Shown in pieces: positions 8,376-17,354 of a stretch of 64,000 bases of DNA. The first letter of the stretch is position 1. Each line of letters opens with the position of its first letter. Origin of the DNA: Lyngbya sp. PCC 8106 (GTDB taxonomy: Bacteria > Cyanobacteriota > Cyanobacteriia > Cyanobacteriales > Microcoleaceae). The notes beneath the pieces are model-generated. The model made no database searches, was not told where the DNA came from, and saw only the letters and a list, made by a program, of their open reading frames with translations. A program made the translations under genes and the position numbers. The DNA is taken from the NCBI RefSeq assembly GCF_000169095.1, contig NZ_AAVU01000014.1, forward strand, positions 62,001 through 126,000, written 5' to 3'.

Positions 8376-9713
8376 ATGTCTAATCATACTCATTTGTTCA
8401 TCCGTCAAGCGACCATTCTCCTCCCAACTGGTGAATTTTTGTTAGGAGATGTGAAAGTTCAAGGTTCACAAATCGTTGAAGTCGGGGCAAATCTTGCTGT
8501 AGATTCCGCCGCCGAAACGGTAGAAATTAATGCTCAAGGGTTGACATTGTTACCCGGAGTGATTGACCCCCAAGTTCACTTCCGAGAACCAGGGTTAGAA
8601 CATAAAGAAGATTTATTTACCGCCAGTTGTGCTTGTGCAAAGGGGGGTGTGACTTCTTTTTTGGAAATGCCTAACACTCGCCCGCTAACGACAAATCAAG
8701 CCGCTTTAACAGATAAATTACAACGCGCCAGTCAAAAATGTCTTGTCAATTATGGCTTTTTTATTGGCGCAACAGGGGAGAATTTAGAGGATTTATTAAC
8801 GGTGAATCCCACCTGCGGAATTAAAATCTTTATGGGGTCGATGAAAGGGCCGCTCTTAGTCGATGAAGAAACCGCTTTAGAACCCATTTTTGCCAAAGGC
8901 GATCGCTTAATTGCAGTTCATGCTGAAGATCAGGCTCGAATTAATCAACGTCGTCAAGAATTTGCCGGGATTTCTAATCCAGCAATTCATTCTCAAATTC
9001 AAGATAACCAAGCCGCATTATCCGCAACAAAACTCGCCTGTAAACTCTCCAAAAAATATCAACGTAGACTGCATATTTTACATCTTTCCACCGGAGAAGA
9101 AGCGGAATATTTACGCCAAGAAAAACCCGATTGGATCACCGCAGAAGTCACGCCGCAACACCTGTTACTCAATACCAGCGCCTATGAAACAATTGGCACA
9201 AAAGCCCAAATGAATCCCCCATTGCGATCGCCCCAAGACAATCAAATCCTATGGCAAGCATTACAGGATGGAGTGATTGATTTTATCGCCACCGATCATG
9301 CTCCTCATACCCTCGAAGAAAAAGCCCAAGACTATCCCAATTCCCCCTCAGGAATGCCAGGAGTTGAGACATCATTAGCATTAATGTTAACTCAAGCAGA
9401 ACAGGGACGTTGTACAATCGCTCAAGTGTCTAACTGGATGTCTACAGCCGTTGCCAAACATTATAAAATTCCCAATAAAGGGGCGATCGCTCCGGGTTAT
9501 GATGCAGATTTAGTATTAGTCGATCTCAACACCTATCGTCCAGTTTTAGCCGAACAACTGTTAACAAAATGTGGTTGGAGTCCGTTTGAAGGCTGGAACC
9601 TCACCGGATGGGCTGTTGTGACCATTGTAGGCGGTCAAGTGGTTTATGATCGAGGTCAGTTAAACACCGAAGTCCGAGGCCAAGCCTTAAGATTTGAAAC
9701 CTCAACAAACTGA
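8376..9713 (+). CDS. pyrC: Dihydroorotase (amidohydrolase type)
   Basis: This enzyme interconverts carbamoyl-aspartate and dihydroorotate in pyrimidine synthesis. The 445-residue protein has the signature DPQVHFREPG (64-73), the metal-bridging Lys150 in GIKIFMGS, His in AVHAED, His in LHILHLS and the catalytic Asp in IATDHAPHT. The first His of the usual HxH pair is Gln66; the same QVHFREPG variant is common in annotated dihydroorotases of some bacterial groups, so I regard it as active. Unlike the paralogue at 616-1932, every other ligand and the substrate Arg70 are present. It is transcribed alone, divergent from lepB. Confidence 0.9.
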   Translation: MSNHTHLFIRQATILLPTGEFLLGDVKVQGSQIVEVGANLAVDSAAETVEINAQGLTLLPGVIDPQVHFREPGLEHKEDLFTASCACAKGGVTSFLEMPNTRPLTTNQAALTDKLQRASQKCLVNYGFFIGATGENLEDLLTVNPTCGIKIFMGSMKGPLLVDEETALEPIFAKGDRLIAVHAEDQARINQRRQEFAGISNPAIHSQIQDNQAALSATKLACKLSKKYQRRLHILHLSTGEEAEYLRQEKPDWITAEVTPQHLLLNTSAYETIGTKAQMNPPLRSPQDNQILWQALQDGVIDFIATDHAPHTLEEKAQDYPNSPSGMPGVETSLALMLTQAEQGRCTIAQVSNWMSTAVAKHYKIPNKGAIAPGYDADLVLVDLNTYRPVLAEQLLTKCGWSPFEGWNLTGWAVVTIVGGQVVYDRGQLNTEVRGQALRFETSTN

Positions 9714-9893
9714 CACCTAAAAATCTGTCTGTTCGGGTTAAAACTGATCTGAGAGTAGAGATAGGATAGTTGAAAGGAAGACTGGAATTGTCAATTGCCG
9801 ACTCAAGAAAAGCCAATCCTTTGAGTCTAAATTGGAATTCCTGATTCCGGACGACCTGCTGCAAAATCAACTGATCTATTACAAACAGTCTCT

Positions 9894-11840
9894 ATGAATA
9901 AATCCTCCTCATCTGATCTCAACTATACTTCGATTGGCGCCTTGCCGGAAATCTGGCCAATTTTAGCCAAAAAAGCGGGTCAAGCGATCGCCCTGCATGA
10001 TCCTCACTGTCAACCGGATGTGATCCTCAGTTATAGTGAACTCTGGCTTCAGATTCAACAATTTGCGGCGGGACTGCAAACCTTAGGCGTAGAAGCCGTT
10101 AATGAGGAAAGCTTACCGACTCGTATCGCCTTATTTGCCGATGATAGTCCCCGTTGGATCATCGCCGATCAAGGAATTATGACCGCAGGGGCGGCGGATG
10201 TGGTACGAGGGGCGACGGCTGATCCGGCTGAGTTAGTTTATATCCTCAAAGATAGCGGTAGTGTGGGGTTAGTGGTCGCCGATCTGAGTTTACTCCAGCG
10301 TCTGCGATCGAGTATTGAAGATCTGCCCATCAAGTTTATTGTGTTGTTGTCCGATGAAGAACCCAACTCAAGTGAAATTCCAACTTTACCCGTACTAAAC
10401 TTTACCCAACTGCTCAATCATGGCGGAGATTTTACCCTCAGAAGACCTGGGGTTTATGGTCAAGATAGTTTAGCGACATTACTCTACACTTCTGGAACGA
10501 CAGGTAAACCGAAAGGGGTGATGTTGACTCATGGGAATTTAGTGCATCAACTCAACTCCATTCCCGATGTTGTGCAACCGGAAATCGGAGACAATGTTTT
10601 GAGTTTACTGCCGACTTGGCATAGCTTCGGACGCATCGGACAATATTTCTTGTTATCGCGAGGCTGTACTCAGATTTATAGTAGTATTCGCTATTTTAAG
10701 CGAGATCTCAAAGAATTTAAACCCCGTTATATGACCAGTGTTCCCCGGATTTGGGAATCGATTTATGAAGCCGCTCAAAAGCAATTAGGCGAACAACCGG
10801 CCAGTCGTCAAAAGATTGCCAAGTTCTGTTTTAGCCTCAGTGAACAGTATGTATTAGCCCGTCGAGTTGTTCAGGGATTAACCCTAGATGGGCAATCACC
10901 AGGGGGAATGCAAAAAGCGATGGCTCGTCTAAAAATGCTGTTGTTGACTCCCTTACATCAGTTAGCAGACAAACTCGTTTATCAAAAAATTCGGGCTGCA
11001 ACCGGGGGAATGTTTAAATTTGCCATTAGTGGGGGAGGGTCTCTGGCGATGCACCTAGAGACGTTTTATGAGATTGTCGGGGTTGACTTGTTAGTGGGAT
11101 ATGGGTTAACAGAGACTTCTCCGGTGTTAACGGCTCGGCGTCCCAAGCATAATCTGCGAGGATCAGCCGGAAAACCGATTCCTCAAACTGAAATTCGCAT
11201 CGTTGATCTTGAAACGGGGCGAGTGCTTCCTCGACTCGAAAAGGGTTTGGTCTTGGCACGAGGGCCACAGATTATGAAGGGGTATTTTGAGAACCCAGAA
11301 GCGACGGCGAAAGCGATTGATCCCGAGGGATGGTTTAATACCGGAGATATTGGGTGGTTAAGCCGACAAAATGATTTGGTGTTAACGGGGCGGGCCAAGG
11401 ATACGATTGTTTTGAGTAATGGGGAGAATATTGAACCGCAACCCATCGAAGATGCTTGTGTTCGCAGTCCGTATATTGACCAAATGATTTTGGTGGGTCA
11501 AGATCAAAAAGTCTTGGGTGCGTTAATTGTACCGAACTTTGAGGGCTTGGAAAAATGGGCAGTCAGTCAAAATCTGAAGCTGAAATTACCCCACTCCGAG
11601 TCGGTCAACGACAGTGAAGGATTGGATCTCGAAAGTCAACCTGTTCAGAATTTATTCCGTCAAGAGTTGAACCGAGAGGTGAAGAACCGTCCGAGTTATC
11701 GGGTTGATGATCGGATCGGCCCGTTTCGCTTGATTTTGGAACCCTTCACGATGGAAAATGGGATGCTGACTCAAACTCTGAAGATCAAGCGTCCTATCGT
11801 AATGGAACGTTACCGCGATATGATTAACGCAATGTATTAA
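9894..11840 (+). CDS. aas: Long-chain acyl-ACP/acyl-CoA synthetase (AMP-forming)
   Basis: The protein activates free fatty acids through an acyl-adenylate. In cyanobacteria the single long-chain family member (Slr1609 in Synechocystis) transfers the acyl group to acyl carrier protein and recycles fatty acids released from membrane lipids. The 648-residue sequence carries the P-loop-like motif YTSGTTGKPKGVMLTHG (about 197-213), the A5 motif GYGLTETSP, and the adenylate motif GWFNTGDIGWL followed by GRAKDTIVLSNGENIEP. A region around LRRPGVYGQDSLATLLY leads into it. The protein is complete, with no broken motif. The ACP rather than CoA preference is inferred from the lineage. Confidence 0.9.
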   Translation: MNKSSSSDLNYTSIGALPEIWPILAKKAGQAIALHDPHCQPDVILSYSELWLQIQQFAAGLQTLGVEAVNEESLPTRIALFADDSPRWIIADQGIMTAGAADVVRGATADPAELVYILKDSGSVGLVVADLSLLQRLRSSIEDLPIKFIVLLSDEEPNSSEIPTLPVLNFTQLLNHGGDFTLRRPGVYGQDSLATLLYTSGTTGKPKGVMLTHGNLVHQLNSIPDVVQPEIGDNVLSLLPTWHSFGRIGQYFLLSRGCTQIYSSIRYFKRDLKEFKPRYMTSVPRIWESIYEAAQKQLGEQPASRQKIAKFCFSLSEQYVLARRVVQGLTLDGQSPGGMQKAMARLKMLLLTPLHQLADKLVYQKIRAATGGMFKFAISGGGSLAMHLETFYEIVGVDLLVGYGLTETSPVLTARRPKHNLRGSAGKPIPQTEIRIVDLETGRVLPRLEKGLVLARGPQIMKGYFENPEATAKAIDPEGWFNTGDIGWLSRQNDLVLTGRAKDTIVLSNGENIEPQPIEDACVRSPYIDQMILVGQDQKVLGALIVPNFEGLEKWAVSQNLKLKLPHSESVNDSEGLDLESQPVQNLFRQELNREVKNRPSYRVDDRIGPFRLILEPFTMENGMLTQTLKIKRPIVMERYRDMINAMY

Positions 11841-12284
11841 GCTGTGTCAGGGATCAATTGTCAGTTGTCAGCAGTTGGGAGTCCCTAGTGTCAAGAGGGC
11901 TGAGTATTGTTGTGTCTGAGGTTAGAGTCTCAAACCCAGCGCTTTTTCCCTTGACGACAGACAACTGACAGTTCACACTGACAACTGCACCGACGTTCTC
12001 ACTGAACGTTTATACTCCCGCTCAAAACGGATATTTAGACTGAAGAACGGCAACGCACTGACCATAGGACAGATAAATGTTTACTGCCTAGAAGGAAGCG
12101 AATCTGTTTTTCGGGTGACTATCCGTGATGAATGACACCTCATCGCATCGCAAAAACCACGCAAAGTCGAGGATCATATCAGGGTAGGGCTTAACCAAGT
12201 GTGAGGCTTCACCGAGGCCGTCGCCAGACCCGATAGGTAGAGAATCAATTCGTGGGATAAGGACAATAGACAGGCAATATACTC
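11841..12284. other. Intergenic region with diverged inverted repeats
   Basis: The first part holds variants of a CAACTGACA/TGTCAGTTG word. GTCAGTTGTC at 11860-11869 pairs exactly with GACAACTGAC at 11960-11969, and more copies follow to about 11987. The rest (12000-12284) would be the leader of the YlqD gene and has several short GC-rich complementary stretches around 12180-12240. I could not assign an RNA family. Confidence 0.5.
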
Positions 12285-12734
12285 ATGGATATCTCGAACA
12301 ATCAACTTCTTCTCAAACGAGCGATTAATATCAAAGCGATTGTTACCCCTCGCTGGAAAGAAGAAGCTCAACAGCAACTTCAAGCTCAAATTAACCAACT
12401 CGATAGTCAGTTGCAACAGCTCGAAATGCAAGGACAGCGGGCGATTGGTGAATTAAAAAAACAGACAATTCAACCTCCTGGCCCGGAAGTAATGCAGCAA
12501 ATTGAGGGTATTCAACTTCAGATTAATGAACAGAAAAGTAAGTTCCTCGATCAAAAAAATCAGAGCTTACAACAACTGCAACAAATTCAAACTTTAGAAC
12601 TTGAACAAGAAGTGAGTCAGGGGCAAATTGAAAGTGTATTTGGAGTTGCCAAGGGTGATAATCTCATTCAGAAAATGCAGGTCGAAGTCTTGTTGCGCGA
12701 TGGCGTAATTGAAGATATTCGCGGCGAGATTTAA
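12285..12734 (+). CDS. YlqD family protein
   Basis: The 149-residue protein begins with a short domain (NNQLLLKRAINIKAIVTPRWKEE), followed by a long Gln-rich coiled coil (about 25-110) and a small C-terminal domain with VEVLLRDGVIEDIRGEI. This order is that of the YlqD family of Firmicutes and cyanobacteria, whose molecular role is not established. There is no signal peptide or membrane segment. It stands alone with about 445 bases upstream and 325 downstream. The family name is fairly sure; no function is claimed. Confidence 0.8.
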   Translation: MDISNNQLLLKRAINIKAIVTPRWKEEAQQQLQAQINQLDSQLQQLEMQGQRAIGELKKQTIQPPGPEVMQQIEGIQLQINEQKSKFLDQKNQSLQQLQQIQTLELEQEVSQGQIESVFGVAKGDNLIQKMQVEVLLRDGVIEDIRGEI

Positions 12735-13058
12735 TTCAATTGACGACAACAGATAGAGCGCGAACGGATTTACTTTAAGACTAGGCAGAATAGATTTATT
12801 TGTCTTAGTTGGCGTTAACGCCCATCCGTTCTGCGGTCAAAAGATCGGTTGGACTCAATCTGTTTGACTGAGTACGCTCGCCTCAGTTGAGGTGGGCTTT
12901 AGAGACGTTGCATCAAATGTCTGGGCTTAATCTGTTCTGCGATCGAAAGATCGGTTTCTCAGTGTTGAGAGTTGGGTTTTGATCTGACAACAAACTGAGC
13001 GCACCCCTTGAAAATTTTTCCCTGCTCCTCGTTTAACTATCTAGAACACCACACACCT
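12735..13058. other. Intergenic region with a diverged direct repeat
   Basis: Two related stretches occur, near 12828-12853 and 12927-12956, both reading about TCTGCG-(G)TC-AAAGATCGGTT. Between them lies CCTCAGTTGAGG (12890-12901). I see no gene. The region holds the promoter and leader of the E2 gene. Confidence 0.5.
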
Positions 13059-14366
13059 ATGATTCACGAAGTTTTCATGCCTGCCCTAAGTTCAACCATG
13101 ACAGAGGGTAAAATTGTTTCATGGCAAAAAGCTCCTGGCGATCAAGTTGAGAAAGGAGAAACTGTCTTGGTCGTGGAGTCCGATAAGGCAGATATGGATG
13201 TAGAAGCCTTCTATTCGGGCTATTTAGCGACGATTTTGGTTCCCGAAGGCGAAATGGCCGCCGTGGGTAATACGATTGCTTTGATCGCCGAAACAGAAGC
13301 CGAAATTGAGGAAGCCAAACAGCAAGCCCCGAGTAGTGGTGGTGCTGCATCAACTCCGAGTCCGGCTCAAGCCCCGACACCTGCTCGTGAACCTGTGGCC
13401 GCCTCCGCCACAACCACGGCTCAAGATGCTCGCCGTCGTAATGGTCGTGTTGTGGTTTCCCCTCGCGCTCGGAAACTGGCGAAAGAGTTAAAGGTTGATT
13501 TGAGTAAACTCAATGGTTCTGGCCCTCATGGTCGGATTGTCGCCGAAGATGTGGAAGTAGCGGCAGGTAAATCGTCTCAGACGGCTCAAAAACCACCTGC
13601 TCCGGCATCTTCGTCGCCCAGTGTATTTCATCAGCCTCAGACGCAACCCGCACCCGCTCCTGTGCCTCAACCCGTTCGGGCGGCAGCAACAGCAGGCCAA
13701 ACGACACCGATGAACACGCTGCAAAATGCAGTGGTGCGAAATATGATGGCGAGTCTGCAAGTGCCTTCGTTCCATGTGGGATATACGATCACAACAGACC
13801 GTTTAGATGCGCTTTATAAGCAAATCAAGCCTAAAGGTGTGACGATGACAGCACTGTTGGCGAAGGCGGTGGCGGTAACGTTGCAGAAGCATCCGTTGGT
13901 GAATGCCAGTTATGTCGAGTCGGGGATTCAATACAGTAGTGGTATTAATGTGGCTGTAGCGGTGGCAATGGCTGATGGCGGACTGATTACGCCTGTGTTG
14001 AAGAATGCGGATCAAATTGATATTTATTCGCTGTCTCGCACTTGGAAAGATTTGGTCGAACGTTCTCGGGCGAAGCAACTGCAACCGGACGAATATAATA
14101 GCGGAACCTTCACTTTGTCGAACTTAGGAATGTTTGGAGTTGATCGCTTTGATGCGATTTTACCTCCCGGTCAAGGTTCGATTTTAGCGATTGGCGCTTC
14201 TCGTCCGCAAGTGGTAGCGACAGATGACGGCATGATGGGTGTTAAGCGGCAAATGCAGGTTAATATTACTTGCGATCATCGGATTATTTATGGGGCAGAT
14301 GCGGCGGCTTTCTTACAAGATTTAGCCACATTAATTGAAACCAATCCTCAATCTTTGACGATGTAA
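13059..14366 (+). CDS. pdhC: Dihydrolipoamide acetyltransferase, E2 of pyruvate dehydrogenase
   Basis: E2 passes the acetyl group from lipoamide to CoA in the pyruvate dehydrogenase complex. The 435-residue protein has one lipoyl domain with Lys43 in ESDKADMDV, a Pro/Ala-rich linker, a subunit-binding domain (VSPRARKLAKEL, then GSGPHGRIVAEDV), a second Pro/Ala linker and the catalytic domain. The active-site motif is DHRIIYGAD near the C-terminus. The frame is open from a TTG at 13008, but the ATG at 13059 gives MIHEVFMPALSST, the usual N-terminus in cyanobacteria, and is chosen. E1 and E3 genes are not nearby, as is common in cyanobacteria. Confidence 0.93.
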   Translation: MIHEVFMPALSSTMTEGKIVSWQKAPGDQVEKGETVLVVESDKADMDVEAFYSGYLATILVPEGEMAAVGNTIALIAETEAEIEEAKQQAPSSGGAASTPSPAQAPTPAREPVAASATTTAQDARRRNGRVVVSPRARKLAKELKVDLSKLNGSGPHGRIVAEDVEVAAGKSSQTAQKPPAPASSSPSVFHQPQTQPAPAPVPQPVRAAATAGQTTPMNTLQNAVVRNMMASLQVPSFHVGYTITTDRLDALYKQIKPKGVTMTALLAKAVAVTLQKHPLVNASYVESGIQYSSGINVAVAVAMADGGLITPVLKNADQIDIYSLSRTWKDLVERSRAKQLQPDEYNSGTFTLSNLGMFGVDRFDAILPPGQGSILAIGASRPQVVATDDGMMGVKRQMQVNITCDHRIIYGADAAAFLQDLATLIETNPQSLTM

Positions 14367-14473
14367 AAGTTTGATTTTTTATCCCCAACCCCCTTTCCTC
14401 AATGGCGAGGGGGAACTAATATCAAATCTAGTTTACATTCAAACCATTGGATTTAAAGAGGGGTTTAGCGGGT

Positions 14474-14989
14474 TTAAGTCAACCCTTCAATTGCTTTTTT
14501 TTCGACTTCTTTAATAAAACTATCTTTTCCATCCATATATCCTTCGATATTGTCAGGATATTTTGCAGCGAGTTCTTGTTTTAATACACTATATTGTTGA
14601 GCTTCTTCTAGATGGGTTATCAGGTAATCTCGAAAAGCCAGATGACGCTTTATTTCGGTTGAACCGACTGCAAACACATGAACATGATGAGTTCTGATTC
14701 CGGCTGAGTTATCTTTGCGAAAATATCGACGCCCGATAATTCCAAGCTCTCCCATTATTGTATACCCAAATGACTCCATTTCGGCATTTTTTTCGTCAAC
14801 TTTTGTAATGTCTTTGACTACAACTAACAAGTCAATAATGGGTTTAGCATAAATATCAGAAATGGAGGTGCTACCAATATGATGAATGTCGATTACATTT
14901 TCGCCAAAAATATTAGCAATTTGTTGGGATTCTTTCTGAAAGTCTTGTTTCCAGTTGGGGTTAGGAGGAACAACTTCTACTTTTCTCAT
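14474..14989 (-). CDS. GrpB family protein (nucleotidyltransferase fold)
   Basis: The 171-residue protein matches the GrpB family (UPF0157), which has a nucleotidyltransferase-like fold: VEVVPPNPNW at the start, IHHIGSTSI (the family's GS-containing loop) and KPIIDLLVVV with the acidic pair. The ATG at 14989 is chosen over an adjacent GTG at 14992. It is followed in the same direction, counting from upstream, by nothing close, but sits 12 bases below the RibD/DHFR-like gene, so the two probably form an operon. Function is unknown; in some bacteria the domain is fused to dephospho-CoA kinase. Confidence 0.85.
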   Translation of the reverse strand: MRKVEVVPPNPNWKQDFQKESQQIANIFGENVIDIHHIGSTSISDIYAKPIIDLLVVVKDITKVDEKNAEMESFGYTIMGELGIIGRRYFRKDNSAGIRTHHVHVFAVGSTEIKRHLAFRDYLITHLEEAQQYSVLKQELAAKYPDNIEGYMDGKDSFIKEVEKKAIEGLT

Positions 14990-15001
14990 CACAAAAATAT
15001 T

Positions 15002-15520
15002 TCAAGGTTGATAAAACAAAAACACAACTCCGTTATCATAAATTTTGGTGTGGGTAAGTTCTAAAGCAGTTTGTTGAATTTTTCCAGAAAATAGAGGAAT
15101 TCCCGACCCCATCAAAAAAGGATTTAACTTAATTATCACTTCATCAATCAAATTGGCGTTAAAAAGGGTTGTGGCTAAATTTGCACCGCCACAAAGATAA
15201 ATATCTTTACCCATTTCCTGTTTTAAACTGTCAACAAGTTCGAGAATATTTTCCGAGACAATCTCAATATTTTCGTCGGGCTTTTCTTTTATAGTTCGCG
15301 AGAAAACATAACTTTTCATCATCGGATAAGGATTGGTTTTTCCTTCTTTTAAACCGACTTCATAGGTTTTACGTCCCATCAACACAATATCAAAGTCTTT
15401 CAACGAGTTTAAATAATCGCTGACCTGTTCACCTTCAAACAGAAAACCATCAAATGAACCATCTTCATGTGCAATAAATCCATCCAAACTCATTGCTACA
15501 TAATATTTTAATTTTCGCAT
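15002..15520 (-). CDS. Dihydrofolate reductase/RibD C-terminal family protein
   Basis: The 172-residue protein has the start MRKLKYYVAMSLDGFIA and the segments VLMGRKTYE and DIYLCGGANLATTLF, typical of the small stand-alone RibD-C/DHFR-like reductases (NADPH-binding). The substrate of these proteins is usually unknown. The open frame begins at a TTG (15541), but the ATG at 15520 is preceded by AGAGGT six bases away, which fixes the start. It is probably co-transcribed with the GrpB-like gene 12 bases downstream. Confidence 0.88.
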   Translation of the reverse strand: MRKLKYYVAMSLDGFIAHEDGSFDGFLFEGEQVSDYLNSLKDFDIVLMGRKTYEVGLKEGKTNPYPMMKSYVFSRTIKEKPDENIEIVSENILELVDSLKQEMGKDIYLCGGANLATTLFNANLIDEVIIKLNPFLMGSGIPLFSGKIQQTALELTHTKIYDNGVVFLFYQP

Positions 15521-15732
15521 TTTTAGACCTCTATTTTTCAAGCCAAAGTTAATAGTAGTAATTTTTCCCTAACGGATGGGATGTCCTTGTTTACCTTTTT
15601 GATTATACTACAGTAATATTACAAACTATTTTCGACTAACTCTCAAATTTTTAGGGTGAGTCCCCTCTACAGGACTGCAAAAAAGCGGTAGATTTATTCT
15701 TAGGTATTGCTCAATCAGAAGATAAAATCATT

Positions 15733-16731
15733 ATGAAAGCCATTGTGATGACCCAACCAGGGGGGCCGGAAGTTCTCAAGCTGAAACAGGTGTCAGAACC
15801 GAAGATTAAGACAGATACAGAACTTTTGGTTCGTCTGAAAGCCGCAGGAGTCAATCCTATCGACACGAAACTCCGTAGCCGAGGAACATTTTACCCCGAA
15901 AAAATGCCCGCTATTCTCGGATGTGACGGGGCGGGTGTGGTTGCTGCAGTGGGTAAAGGAGTTGAAAAATTTCAAGTCGGGGATGAAGTTTATTTTTGTG
16001 ACGGTGGACTGGGCGATGAAACGGGAAACTATGCGGAGTTTACTGTTGTTGATGAAAAGTTTGTCAGCAAAAAACCACAATTATTGAGTTTTGCAGAAGC
16101 AGGGGCGGCGCCTTTAGTGTTAATTACGGCGTGGGAATCTCTTTATGATCGCGGAAAATTGCAACCTGGACAACGAGTTTTAATTCATGCAGGAGCGGGT
16201 GGTGTGGGTCATGTAGCGATACAATTAGCAAAGTTACAAGGGGCAGAAGTTGCGACCACTGTTTCCCCGCACAATGCCGATTTTGTGCGTCAGTTAGGTG
16301 CTGATTTAGTGATTGACTACAAACAAGTCAATTTTGTGCAGCGAGTGTTGGACTGGACGGATGGCGAGGGGGTTGATTTAGCATTTGATACGGTGGGGAA
16401 AGATACTTTTTTTAAAACAATAGAAGCGGTAAAAGTTTATGGAGATTTAGTCACGATTTTAGAACCGGATACCAGTTTAGGAAATTTGAAAGAAGCCCGC
16501 AAACGAAATCTAAGAATTGGTTTGGAATTGATGCTGACACCGATGTTACAAGGATTGGTTGATGAACAAAAAGATCAAGCAAAAATTCTTCAGCAATGTG
16601 CGCGTTTAATTGATGAAGAAAAACTCAAAATCAATGTTAATCATGTTTATCCGTTAGCGGAAGCAGCCAAAGCACATCAAAATTTGGAAGCGGGAGGAAT
16701 GATTGGAAAGTTTGTGTTATCCATAGACTAA
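15733..16731 (+). CDS. Zinc-independent NADPH:quinone oxidoreductase-type alcohol dehydrogenase
   Basis: The 332-residue medium-chain dehydrogenase starts MKAIVMTQPGGPEVLKL, typical of quinone oxidoreductases (QOR/zeta-crystallin group). The NAD(P) motif is HAGAGGVGHVAIQLAKLQGA (about residues 155-174). There is no structural-zinc cysteine cluster, unlike the class III alcohol dehydrogenase at 20584. It probably reduces quinones or alpha,beta-unsaturated carbonyls with NADPH. It is transcribed away from the RibD-like gene and toward the acetyltransferase gene. Confidence 0.88.
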   Translation: MKAIVMTQPGGPEVLKLKQVSEPKIKTDTELLVRLKAAGVNPIDTKLRSRGTFYPEKMPAILGCDGAGVVAAVGKGVEKFQVGDEVYFCDGGLGDETGNYAEFTVVDEKFVSKKPQLLSFAEAGAAPLVLITAWESLYDRGKLQPGQRVLIHAGAGGVGHVAIQLAKLQGAEVATTVSPHNADFVRQLGADLVIDYKQVNFVQRVLDWTDGEGVDLAFDTVGKDTFFKTIEAVKVYGDLVTILEPDTSLGNLKEARKRNLRIGLELMLTPMLQGLVDEQKDQAKILQQCARLIDEEKLKINVNHVYPLAEAAKAHQNLEAGGMIGKFVLSID

Positions 16732-16838
16732 TTTCAAGTTCAAACCTTCTTGTTTTGCTGGTTTTAAATAATTTAATTGATCGAGGAGCGAGGAGATCTA
16801 AGTTCACGCTTCTTTTTAATGGAGAGAATCACAAAAAG

Positions 16839-17354
16839 ATGTCTGAAATGTTAGTGACAACTTATTTGGAGATGACTGATTTTGCAGAGTTTAAACCTGC
16901 TATCCTTAAAGATATTCTAGGAGTTGCTATCTTTCCCTTGGAAACACCCGATATTCAATTTTATCGCTTTTTGTATCGTCAGGTCGGAAAGGCTTGGCGT
17001 TGGCGTGATCGGTTATTATTGAGTGATCAAGAATTAACTGATATTCTAGCAGATGTGGGGACAAGTATTGATATTTTATATGTAAATGGAGCGCCCGCAG
17101 GTTATATTGAACTCAGTCAGTATCAAAGTTCTACGGAAATTGTCTATTTGGGTTTACGTCCTGATTATTGTGGTCGCGGCTTGGGGAAATATCTACTGAG
17201 TTATGGTATTCATAAAGCTTGGACTCAAAATATACAACGTCTTTGGGTGCATACTTGTAATCTTGATAGTGTTTATGCTCTTGATAATTATCTTAAACGG
17301 GGATTTAAAATCTATAACATTGAAGAACAACCTATGCCTAAACAATATCTTTAG
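16839..17354 (+). CDS. GNAT family N-acetyltransferase
   Basis: The protein has the acetyl-CoA-binding motif A of GNAT enzymes: YLGLRPDYCGRGLGKYLLSY, then the C-terminal pattern LWVHTCNLDSVYALDNYLKRGF, where N and Y line up with the usual NxxAxxxYxKxGF. The frame opens at 16755, but the ATG at 16839 has GGAGAG about 12 bases ahead and begins MSEMLVTTYLEM, so a 171-residue product is preferred. The target amine is unknown. The gene overlaps the start region of the next gene. Confidence 0.85.
   Translation: MSEMLVTTYLEMTDFAEFKPAILKDILGVAIFPLETPDIQFYRFLYRQVGKAWRWRDRLLLSDQELTDILADVGTSIDILYVNGAPAGYIELSQYQSSTEIVYLGLRPDYCGRGLGKYLLSYGIHKAWTQNIQRLWVHTCNLDSVYALDNYLKRGFKIYNIEEQPMPKQYL

Noticed and set aside
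12150..12240. Possible cyclic-di-GMP (GEMM) riboswitch ahead of the YlqD gene, from ACGCAAAG and GGGTAGGG words
   Set aside because: Only the short core words match; the paired stems and the GGTAGGTAGC part are absent, and YlqD is not a usual target.
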